DNA of 7,541 bases from an uncultured Ruminococcus sp. GTDB lineage: Bacteria > Bacillota > Clostridia > Oscillospirales > Ruminococcaceae. The DNA lies in the NCBI GenBank assembly GCA_946188175.1, contig CAMHUJ010000072.1, positions 1 through 7,541 on the forward strand. Direction: 5' to 3'. Under the pieces are notes generated by a model. That model had not been told where the DNA came from. It did not search any database and saw nothing but the letters and a program-made list of their open reading frames with translations. The stretch's first letter is position 1; every line of letters starts with the position of its first letter. Position numbers and translations under genes: made by a program. Shown piece by piece: positions 1 to 6,100 of the stretch.

Positions 1-916
1 CGGGGATTTTCTCCATATTTGCGTCGAATTCCGACATTGTTCCACATGAAACAATCGTTTTGTCTCCGGTATGGGAAATCTTTGCGCCGGCGCGTTCCAG
101 AATCGCAGTGATCTCCCTGTCACCCTGATTCGAGTCGGCAAACAGACCCGATACACCGACCGCACCTGTCTCCTGTACCGCACCGGCAGTCAGCCAGAAT
201 GCCGCATTCGACCAGTCGCCGTCCACCTGGATATCATCCGGAAAGCGAAGCATCTGCTTGCCTTTGATATCATACCGCAGCAGACCGGATTCTGTTTTGA
301 CCTGAATCTCCGCCCCGAACATGCGCAGTGTATCGAGCGTCATATCGACATAGGCAGAGGATTGCAGCGGCGTTGTCAGACGGATTTCGCTGTCGGATTC
401 GCAGAGCGGCAGCGCCATCAGCAGACCGCTCAGGAACTGCGAGCTGATGTTTCCTGCGATTTCATAGATTCCGCCGGTCAGCATGCCCTCCGCCGTCAGC
501 GGAAGCGTCGTCGGATGAAACTGTACGCCGTGCGCGGACATCGCATCGGTCAGCGTACTGATCGGACGCTCCGGCAGTCTCCCCGAACCGGTCACATGGA
601 TCCGATTGCACACGCACATCGCAACCGGCAGCAGAAACCGCAGTGTCGAACCGCTTTCGCCGCAGTCGAGCAGAGCTTCCGGCTGTCTGACGACCGGCGT
701 GATCTGCATACCGTTTGCTGTTTCCGTAAAGGCTGCGCCGAGCGCTGTCAGGCAGCGCACCGTCGCCGCAATATCGTCACAATACGGCGTATACAGCGGC
801 AGCGTTCCGCCGTTTTGTGAGAGTGCCGCATAGATCAGCTTGCGGTGAACATCCGATTTTGACGGAATCGCCGCGACCGTTCCCGAAAGCGTTGCAGGAT
901 AACAGGTGATGTTCAT
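1..916 (-). CDS. aroA: 3-phosphoshikimate 1-carboxyvinyltransferase (EPSP synthase), 3' part missing
   Basis: This cytoplasmic enzyme of the shikimate pathway transfers enolpyruvyl from PEP to shikimate-3-phosphate. Translation from the ATG at 916-914 gives 305 codons before the window ends; the family is usually about 420-430 residues, so roughly 120 are outside. Visible motifs are IPSKSDVHR (residues 17-25, with the K20, S21 and R25 substrate contacts), DCGESGSTLRF (84-94, the PEP/glyphosate-site loop, with G89 at the E. coli Gly96 position), RLPERPIS (113-120), ISSQFLSGLLMALP (157-170) and DWSNAAFWLTAG (234-245). The final DANMEKIP aligns with the stretch just before the catalytic Asp (E. 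coli Asp313), and the cut codon begins with G, as an Asp codon would. The start overlaps the aroB stop as ATGA, with GGAGGGG at 922-928 five bases upstream. It is the seventh gene of the operon, and transcription leaves the window. Confidence 0.96.
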   Translation of the reverse strand, partial: MNITCYPATLSGTVAAIPSKSDVHRKLIYAALSQNGGTLPLYTPYCDDIAATVRCLTALGAAFTETANGMQITPVVRQPEALLDCGESGSTLRFLLPVAMCVCNRIHVTGSGRLPERPISTLTDAMSAHGVQFHPTTLPLTAEGMLTGGIYEIAGNISSQFLSGLLMALPLCESDSEIRLTTPLQSSAYVDMTLDTLRMFGAEIQVKTESGLLRYDIKGKQMLRFPDDIQVDGDWSNAAFWLTAGAVQETGAVGVSGLFADSNQGDREITAILERAGAKISHTGDKTIVSCGTMSEFDANMEKIP

Positions 917-1983
917 GCCTGCCCCTCCAGACCGGCTGCAAAGAGCGATTCCAGCTCTGCCAACGGCATTTTCTCCATGCGGCACTGTCCGATTTTCTCC
1001 GGCAGAATCACCGTGATATCCGAGGCTGCCGCCTTCTTGTCAAGCGCTGCAACCGTTGCCATATCCGCTGCCGAATACGGGCAGAGAACGGGCAGTCCGC
1101 TGCGTTTGAGCGTATTGATAATTCTCGCAGATTCGTCCGAATCGAGGATACCTCTGTGAACGGCAGCGCGTGCAATGACCGCCAGTCCGATTGCAACGGC
1201 ATGCCCGTGCGAAATTGCAAAATTGCTCAGGCGTTCGATTGCATGCGCCGGTGTATGACCGAGATTCAGCATCTTCCGGACGCCCTTTTCGTTCGGGTCC
1301 TCCATAACGATCTTTGATTTATAGATCACCGAGCGGACGATAATCTCCTCGTATTTTTCGGCAGGATTGCCACTTTCATAAATCGCAAACAGCTCCGGAT
1401 CATAGAGAATGCCGTGCTTGATTGCTTCCGCGGCACCGTCTGCAATCTCATGCTCCGGCAGCGTTTGCAGCGCATCCACATCGCAATATACTCCAATCGG
1501 CTGATGAAACAGTCCGGCGAGATTCTTGCCGTGTGCGAGGTTGACCGCTGTCTTTCCGCCGACGGATGCGTCAACTGCGGCAAGCAGCGTCGTCGGCATC
1601 TGGACGAAGCGGATGCCGCGCAGATAGCAGCCCGCCGCAAAGCCGGTCAAGTCGCCGATCACACCGCCGCCGAGCGCGAACGCGAGATCAGTGCGCGTCA
1701 GATGCGCTTCTGCGAAGGCTTCCAGCAGCGTGCCGAGCACCGCGACGGATTTGCTTTCCTCGCCTGCCGGTACAACATGCGTCTGGACGAAAAATCCAGC
1801 TTCTGCGAGCGATTTATTCACTTTCAGCAGATAAAGCGGTGCAACATTGCTGTCGCTGACAATCATGACGCGGCAGGGCTTCGTGATCGCCGCAAGCTCT
1901 TTTCCGATATTTTGCAGCAGACCGCTGCCGGTTTTGATCGGATAGGTCTCGCCCGAGGGCGTCGTCAGTATTTGTGTGTTCAT
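913..1983 (-). CDS. aroB: 3-dehydroquinate synthase
   Basis: AroB converts DAHP to 3-dehydroquinate, the second shikimate-pathway step, using NAD and a divalent metal, in the cytoplasm. The 356-residue length is normal for the family. The dinucleotide loop GGGVIGD is at 105-111 and PTTLLAAVDASVGGKTAVN is at 130-148, with K144. The probable zinc ligands are E186 (in DGAAEAIKHG), H243 (in LNLGHT) and H259 (in SHGHAVAIG). DKK at 315-317 matches the C-terminal substrate-site motif. The usual GHTFGHAIE reads GHTPAHAIE here (242-250), a local change that leaves the metal ligand intact. GGAG at 1992-1995 lies eight bases before the ATG, and the preceding gene ends 12 bp upstream. The TGA stop overlaps the aroA start by 4 nt, which favours coupled translation. 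The aroB assignment is secure; a sugar-phosphate cyclase relative is unlikely in this operon. Confidence 0.97.
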   Translation of the reverse strand: MNTQILTTPSGETYPIKTGSGLLQNIGKELAAITKPCRVMIVSDSNVAPLYLLKVNKSLAEAGFFVQTHVVPAGEESKSVAVLGTLLEAFAEAHLTRTDLAFALGGGVIGDLTGFAAGCYLRGIRFVQMPTTLLAAVDASVGGKTAVNLAHGKNLAGLFHQPIGVYCDVDALQTLPEHEIADGAAEAIKHGILYDPELFAIYESGNPAEKYEEIIVRSVIYKSKIVMEDPNEKGVRKMLNLGHTPAHAIERLSNFAISHGHAVAIGLAVIARAAVHRGILDSDESARIINTLKRSGLPVLCPYSAADMATVAALDKKAAASDITVILPEKIGQCRMEKMPLAELESLFAAGLEGQA

Positions 1984-1995
1984 CCCGTTTTCTCC

Positions 1996-2751
1996 TTAAT
2001 CCGGCACAACCCGTGCGGAATTTGCGATTTTTTTGAGCATATCATAATCCTTGGACTTGATCAGTGCGCCGTGGCAGCAGTCGGGATCATCCGTTCCGTA
2101 CAGTTCAATCAGCAGCGCATAATTACTGCTGTCCGCGCCCGGCTTTCCGTACTCAAATACGAAACCCTTTGCGGTTTCATTTTCAAAATGATAGCCGACC
2201 TGTCCGACGGCGGGATACAGCTCATCTTTCATCCGCATCAGCTGAAAATAAAACTTCCATGTGCCGTGCTTATGGATATTGTATTCCGACGGCGTAATGT
2301 TGTAAAGCATATCCCAGCTTTCGTAATTGTTTTCCGGTTTTTTTCTGCGGATGCCGCGGATCCCGCGGTCAAATTCCTCCTGCGTAAAGCCTTTTTCACC
2401 GATCAGCTCCATATCCTCTGTCGCAGAATGATCGAGAAATGCAACCGCCAGCGTCTCCTCGCCTTCCGGTTTGGTATCTTTATTGGAATAGATTTTCAGC
2501 GAGGTAGCCTTATCGAGCTTTTCCGCGCTCTGCGGCAGCATGAGCTGTAGTCCGAGCTCTGTGACCGGTTTATAATCCGAAGGTGTACCGAGCTCCGCGT
2601 AGGGATAATCGCCCAGCACGGTATTCTGATAGCTGAACATCTTATTTGTGAAGATGCGGACCGGCAGACCCGGCGCAATCAGCCATGTGAGCAGAACTGC
2701 CGCAGCCAGTCCGCCGAGAATTCCAAGAAAAATTTTGAGTCCTTTATGCAT
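1996..2751 (-). CDS. Membrane-anchored protein of unknown function in the aro operon
   Basis: I do not recognise this 251-residue protein. It begins MHKGLK, followed by a hydrophobic segment at about residues 7-27 (rich in L, G, A, V) and then a polar body. This is the layout of a signal anchor or uncleaved signal peptide, with the C-terminal 220 residues probably outside the membrane. There is no lipobox cysteine near the end of the hydrophobic segment, so a lipoprotein is unlikely. The body is rich in aromatic residues (for example YPYAEL, ENNYESWDMLY and WKFYFQLM) and has a CC pair near 225; no catalytic motif is visible. Its ATG directly follows the tyrA TAA with no gap, and AGGAGG at 2759-2764 inside the end of tyrA serves as ribosome site. 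aroB follows 12 bp downstream. Clean frame, good ribosome site and operon spacing make it a real gene; its link to aromatic synthesis is unknown. Confidence 0.85.
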   Translation of the reverse strand: MHKGLKIFLGILGGLAAAVLLTWLIAPGLPVRIFTNKMFSYQNTVLGDYPYAELGTPSDYKPVTELGLQLMLPQSAEKLDKATSLKIYSNKDTKPEGEETLAVAFLDHSATEDMELIGEKGFTQEEFDRGIRGIRRKKPENNYESWDMLYNITPSEYNIHKHGTWKFYFQLMRMKDELYPAVGQVGYHFENETAKGFVFEYGKPGADSSNYALLIELYGTDDPDCCHGALIKSKDYDMLKKIANSARVVPD

Positions 2752-3591
2752 TTAGTTTCCTCCTGCCGATGCCTTTGCGATTCTGCCTTCTTTCAGGCAT
2801 TCGCAGAGTGCTTCGGCGTCATTGTTTTCAAGTGCTTCGAGATACGGCTTGAGATTGTCGATCAGAATGCGCAGCTCATCCGCAAGATATTCGCGGTTAT
2901 CGAGCATTAGCTCCGTCCACATTTTTTCATCGAGACGCGCAACCCGCGTCAGATCGCGGAAGCTGCCTGCAGAGAATCCGCGGCGCTTCTGTGCGGTCGG
3001 CGACTTGACATATGCGCCCGAGACAATATGCGCAAGCTGCGAGGTATAGGCGATGATGCGGTCATGCTCATCGGGATTCGAGAAGGTCAGATGCGCAAAG
3101 CCGATATCGGTGAAGTAGTTTTTGAGCATTTCGAGCGTCGGCAGATCGGTCGCGGAATCCGGCGTCAGGATCATCGAAGCGCCCTCAAAGAGCGATTCCG
3201 TCGCATTGACAAATCCGCCGGTCTCCTTGCCTGCCATCGGGTGCCCGCCGATGTAGCGGTAACCGTTTTCCGCGGCAAGTGCTGCCATTTCGCCGACGAC
3301 CGCACGCTTGACACCGCAGATATCGACGAGCACGCATTTTGCTTCGCCGAGAATCGCGGCGTGCTCCTTCGTCCACTGAATCGCCGCCGCCGGACGCAGT
3401 GCGGTAATCACAAGGTCACATTCGCGGAGCAGTTCATCCGTCAGCGCCTTGTCCATTGCGCCGGTCATGCGTGCGAACATCATGACCTCCTGATCGAGGT
3501 CATAGCCGTAGACCGTGTGCAAAGTACGTGATTTCGTGGCTTTTGCATAGGAACCGCCGATCAGTCCCAGACCGATAATTGCAATATTCAT
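2752..3591 (-). CDS. tyrA: Prephenate dehydrogenase
   Basis: TyrA oxidatively decarboxylates prephenate to 4-hydroxyphenylpyruvate, the committed step to tyrosine. The 279-residue product opens with the Rossmann nucleotide loop IIGLGLIGGS (5-14). It continues with GGHPMAGKETGG (115-126), whose H117 matches the catalytic histidine of the family, then HDRIIAYTSQLAHIVS (177-191 region) and GSFRDLTRVA (209-218) of the helical dimerisation domain. The protein ends shortly after that domain, so it lacks the C-terminal ACT domain of Bacillus-type TyrA and is probably not tyrosine-inhibited through it. I chose the ATG at 3591: GGGAGG at 3599-3604 lies seven bases upstream, whereas an in-frame TTG at 3606 would overlap that site. 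An arogenate-using enzyme (arogenate dehydrogenase) cannot be excluded from sequence alone. The upstream acetyltransferase ends 28 bp away; the downstream gene starts right after the stop. Confidence 0.94.
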   Translation of the reverse strand: MNIAIIGLGLIGGSYAKATKSRTLHTVYGYDLDQEVMMFARMTGAMDKALTDELLRECDLVITALRPAAAIQWTKEHAAILGEAKCVLVDICGVKRAVVGEMAALAAENGYRYIGGHPMAGKETGGFVNATESLFEGASMILTPDSATDLPTLEMLKNYFTDIGFAHLTFSNPDEHDRIIAYTSQLAHIVSGAYVKSPTAQKRRGFSAGSFRDLTRVARLDEKMWTELMLDNREYLADELRILIDNLKPYLEALENNDAEALCECLKEGRIAKASAGGN

Positions 3592-3619
3592 GTTATGTCC
3601 TCCCAAAGCGATACATCTG

Positions 3620-4399
3620 TTATCCGTTCATCGCAGCAATATTCTCCAAGCTGCGGACGTCCATTTCCGTCCACGCGGGACGAAATCCGGATTTTACCGC
3701 GTTCCGTGCCGATGCCAGATTGCACCATGCGCAGCAGTAAAACGGCACCTTATCCCGTTGCAGTATTTCAATCGCAAGGCGGCTTGTCAGCGCTGCTGCA
3801 ATCCCTTTTCTGCGGTATTCCGGCAGCACATCTATGCCGATCTGCCACATCCAATCGCAATCCGCCGAGCAGCCCGCAAGCCCGACCAGCTTTCCCTTAT
3901 CATATGCCCCGACGCCGAGAACATCCAGTTCTGCGCGCTTTTCGCAGAGCGCATTCGACCACTCCGGCAGATAAAGCGATGCAAAATCCGCCTGCGTGAG
4001 AATGCGCAGTTCATATTCGCAGGGGAGCGGGCGCAGACTGTTTACATCCGGCAGCCAGTATTCCGATGTCGTGCCGACGCCGTATCCGAAGGGCTTTAAT
4101 GCTTCATGCAGCACATGCAGATGCGGCGGTTCAAAGCTGTGGATCAGCGGATATTTTTCCAGATATGCCCTGACGGCATCCGTCAGGCGCGCATCCGCCG
4201 ATGCAACAATATTGCTCCCGTAGCTGACAAAATACGCCGCATAGGGCTGTTTGAGATACTTCCGCGCATCCGGCGAAATGCCAGACTGCACGACAACCGG
4301 CTGATTCTTTCTGAAATCCGCCGGATCGCATCCGAGATCAACCGCAGACTGCCGCATCGCAATATCCAGTATCTGCTGATTTGTCATAGCAGCTTTCAT
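3620..4399 (-). CDS. GNAT-family N-acetyltransferase with N-terminal extension
   Basis: This is a predicted acetyl-CoA-dependent acetyltransferase of 259 residues with unknown substrate. The GNAT fold occupies about residues 130-250. IGIDVLPEYRRKGIAAAL (187-204) contains the acetyl-CoA pyrophosphate loop (RRKGIA), and NLASARNAVKSGF (227-239) resembles the usual motif B region of GNATs that act on small molecules. The first 125 residues form an extra domain of the kind seen in longer clostridial GNATs, starting with a helix around QQILDIAMRQSAVDLG. I chose the ATG at 4399 because it overlaps the TGA of the preceding GNAT gene as ATGA. No strong ribosome site precedes it, so coupled translation is likely; an in-frame ATG at 4387 is an alternative. 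Two acetyltransferases in a row inside an aromatic amino acid operon may be passengers, or may act on an aromatic metabolite; the sequence does not decide. Confidence 0.85.
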   Translation of the reverse strand: MKAAMTNQQILDIAMRQSAVDLGCDPADFRKNQPVVVQSGISPDARKYLKQPYAAYFVSYGSNIVASADARLTDAVRAYLEKYPLIHSFEPPHLHVLHEALKPFGYGVGTTSEYWLPDVNSLRPLPCEYELRILTQADFASLYLPEWSNALCEKRAELDVLGVGAYDKGKLVGLAGCSADCDWMWQIGIDVLPEYRRKGIAAALTSRLAIEILQRDKVPFYCCAWCNLASARNAVKSGFRPAWTEMDVRSLENIAAMNG

Positions 4400-4812
4400 T
4401 CCGTTTCGCACATGAGCCGGAGCCGCTGTGCCTCATTCGCACGGAATCCGAAGGTCTCATAGAACGGAATCTTATCGGGCATCGCGCAGAGCTCGACGAA
4501 AATCTCCGTATCCGGTACGCCGTGTGCGCGGACAAAGCCGAGCAGTTCATTCATCAGCATCGTACCGACGCCGCGCCGCTGATAATCCGGCAGCACGATC
4601 ACATCTTTTATATAGTAGCAGAGCCCGAGATCACCGATCATGCGCGCCATACCGACAATGCTTTCGCCGTCATAGATACCGACGCGGAATACGGAGTTGC
4701 GCAGTGCCAGATCGACCTGTTCCTTTGCCGGACAGCCGTCCCAGACCGCCTTCCAGAGCGCGCAGAATTCCGCCGCGGTCAGCTCGTTATGCCGGATTTG
4801 CAGTTCACCCAT
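4396..4812 (-). CDS. GNAT-family N-acetyltransferase
   Basis: This compact 138-residue cytoplasmic acetyltransferase is about the length of a single GNAT domain. The acetyl-CoA site is clear: IKDVIVLPDYQRRGVGTML (68-86) provides the beta4 strand and the Q/R-x-x-G-x-G loop (QRRGVG, 78-83). KIPFYETFGFRANEA (114-128) is the usual C-terminal FY..FGF segment. The substrate is unknown. The start at 4812 is supported by an ideal AAGGAGG (4818-4824) five bases upstream; that site includes part of the aroF stop codon, so the two genes are closely joined (10 bp apart). An in-frame extension to 4938 would run backwards into aroF and is not believable. The TGA overlaps the next acetyltransferase gene by 4 nt. 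The two GNAT proteins differ in length and sequence, so they are not a recent tandem duplication. Confidence 0.88.
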   Translation of the reverse strand: MGELQIRHNELTAAEFCALWKAVWDGCPAKEQVDLALRNSVFRVGIYDGESIVGMARMIGDLGLCYYIKDVIVLPDYQRRGVGTMLMNELLGFVRAHGVPDTEIFVELCAMPDKIPFYETFGFRANEAQRLRLMCETE

Positions 4813-4822
4813 ATGATCCTCC

Positions 4823-5824
4823 TTACTGCATGAAGTCATGCAGCGCGTGCAGCTTCTTTGCAAGCGTATCGAACGCCTCCGGCTTGATCGACTGCGGACC
4901 GTCGCAGACCGCGTGTTCCGGATCGTTATGCACCTCAATGATCAGACCGTCTGCGCCTGCCGCAACGGCTGCCGGTGCGATCTTCGGGACCATCCAAGCC
5001 TTTCCGCAGGCATGGGACGGATCGACGATAATCGGCAGATGCGTCAGATGCCGCAGCACCGTCACCGCACCGATATCGAGAATATTGCGCGTATAGGTCT
5101 CGAAGGTACGGATGCCGCGCTCGCAGAGAATGACATTGTGATTGCCGCCGGACATGATGTATTCGGCGCTCATGAGCCATTCCTCATAGGTTGCGGAGAG
5201 ACCGCGCTTCAGAAGCACCGGCTTCTCCTGATGACCGAGCTCCTTGAGCAGCGAGAAATTCTGCATATTGCGCGCACCGACCTGAATGATATCGACATCC
5301 TTGAATGCAGGCAGATGCTCAATATCCATGATCTCGGTAACAATCGGCAGACCGGTCTCCTCGCGCGCGACTTTCAGCAGCTCCAGCCCCTCGAGCCCCA
5401 TACCCTGAAACGAATAGGGCGAAGTGCGCGGCTTGAATGCACCGCCGCGGAGCACGGTTGCGCCGCTTGCCTTGACCTGCTTTGCAATACCGACGATCTG
5501 CTCCTCGCTCTCGACCGAGCAAGGGCCTGCCATGAGTGTCAGCGTACCGCCGCCGATCTGCGTATCGCGGACACGGATGACCGTCGGCTCCGGATGAAAC
5601 TTTTTGTTTGCATGTTTATAGGGCTCCTGCACGCGCTTGACATCCTCAACGATTTCGAGCGCGGAGATCAGGTCGGGGTCGATCGCGGCGGTATCGCCCA
5701 CGAGACCGAGAATCGTGTGGGATGTACCGACGCTCTTGTTGACGCTGATCTGCTTCTCCTCGAGCCATGCGATCAGGCTTTCAAGCTGTGCCTGATTCGG
5801 ATTCTGTTTCAGTACGACGATCAT
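4823..5824 (-). CDS. aroF: 3-deoxy-7-phosphoheptulonate (DAHP) synthase, type I-beta
   Basis: This enzyme condenses PEP and erythrose-4-phosphate to DAHP, the entry step to chorismate and the aromatic amino acids. The 333-residue length and layout match the Thermotoga maritima-type enzyme. An N-terminal ferredoxin-like domain (about 1-75), which in that enzyme mediates tyrosine feedback inhibition, precedes a TIM-barrel catalytic domain. Motifs include LMAGPCSVES (97-106), LRGGAFKPRTSPYSFQGMG (125-143), QVGARNMQNF (181-190), KRG (206-208), CERGIRTFE (234-242), VDPSHACGK (267-275) and EVHNDPEHAVCDGPQS (297-312). The predicted metal ligands are C102, H271, E297 and D308, all present. The ATG at 5824 has AGGAAG (5833-5838) eight bases upstream. 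It is the first gene of the operon and follows the intergenic region with a probable promoter. Feedback control by an aromatic amino acid is inferred from the N-terminal domain. Confidence 0.97.
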   Translation of the reverse strand: MIVVLKQNPNQAQLESLIAWLEEKQISVNKSVGTSHTILGLVGDTAAIDPDLISALEIVEDVKRVQEPYKHANKKFHPEPTVIRVRDTQIGGGTLTLMAGPCSVESEEQIVGIAKQVKASGATVLRGGAFKPRTSPYSFQGMGLEGLELLKVAREETGLPIVTEIMDIEHLPAFKDVDIIQVGARNMQNFSLLKELGHQEKPVLLKRGLSATYEEWLMSAEYIMSGGNHNVILCERGIRTFETYTRNILDIGAVTVLRHLTHLPIIVDPSHACGKAWMVPKIAPAAVAAGADGLIIEVHNDPEHAVCDGPQSIKPEAFDTLAKKLHALHDFMQ

Positions 5825-5856
5825 AATATATACTTCCTTTCAAAAGATACCTTCAC

Positions 5857-5990
5857 AGCACCGGCATTCCGGATTTATCATAGTACCTTTGGCGGAGTTT
5901 GCGTGCGTTTGCCTGCAAACTCATAGCGAAGCGTGCGAAAGCCTCATTATAAATCCAACGGAGATACTGTATAAAGTCCGGAATGCTGCT
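5857..5990. repeat. Nested inverted-repeat element between aroF and the transporter gene
   Basis: Several complementary arms are nested in this AT/GC-mosaic spacer. Outer arms GCATTCCGGA (5864-5873) and TCCGGAATGC (5977-5986) match perfectly and extend outward through AGCA/TGCT and inward through TTTAT/ATAAA with small bulges. A second pair, GGATTTAT (5871-5878) and ATAAATCC (5949-5956), uses part of the same left arm, so the two pairings exclude each other. A central hairpin, GAGTTTGC (5895-5902) with GCAAACTC (5915-5922), has a 12-nt loop. GCGTGCG occurs twice (5901-5907 and 5931-5937). This could be a dispersed intergenic repeat (MITE-like) or a regulatory leader. No transposase gene, T-box signature or U-tract terminator is visible within it. 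Confidence 0.6.
5946..5975 (-). promoter_or_regulatory. Probable sigma-A promoter of the aro operon
   Basis: On the minus strand a perfect TATAAT (-10) occupies 5946-5951. TTTATA (4 of 6 matches to TTGACA) lies at 5970-5975, with an 18-bp spacer. Transcription would begin near 5939 and give an aroF leader of about 115 nt. The -10 box overlaps one arm of the inverted repeat at 5949-5956, so folding or a bound protein could affect initiation. The -35 match is weak and other start sites are possible. Confidence 0.5.
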
Positions 5991-6012
5991 GCGTGAAATT
6001 TTCAGTTTTCAC

Positions 6013-6041
6013 TTGACGAAACCGGAAAAATCGGATATGAT
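6013..6041 (+). promoter_or_regulatory. Sigma-A promoter of the transporter gene
   Basis: TTGACG (6013-6018) and TATGAT (6036-6041) each match the consensus at five of six positions, with an ideal 17-bp spacer. Transcription should start near 6048, giving a leader of about 50 nt before the ATG at 6101. This argues against the in-frame ATG at 6050, which would sit at the transcript's 5' end with no ribosome site. Confidence 0.8.
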
Positions 6042-6100
6042 ATAAGAGTATGCGTCTGATAGCGGCGCTCTCAAAAATCAACGGAACAGGACGGGTAATC

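Noticed and set aside
71..820. A 249-codon plus-strand open frame at the left end.
   Set aside because: It is antisense to aroA, whose minus-strand translation carries every expected EPSP synthase motif up to the window edge.
1414..2550. A 378-codon plus-strand open frame spanning aroB and the membrane-protein gene.
   Set aside because: It lies antisense to two well-supported genes, crosses their junction, has no family motif, and is the kind of frame that biased codon use in the real genes produces by chance.
4838..5926. A 362-codon plus-strand open frame opposite aroF.
   Set aside because: The minus strand encodes a complete DAHP synthase with all motifs; the antisense product is Arg-, Cys- and His-rich, low in recognisable structure and has no promoter or ribosome site.
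5825..5940. A T-box or other amino-acid riboswitch in the aroF leader.
   Set aside because: The conserved T-box sequence (AGGGTGG-ACCGCG type) is absent on the minus strand and no terminator with a U-tract precedes aroF.
6050..6100. A 17-codon N-terminal extension of the transporter starting at the ATG at 6050.
   Set aside because: The -10 box ends at 6041, so this ATG would be at the transcript 5' end without a ribosome site, and the extra residues do not resemble NSS N-termini.
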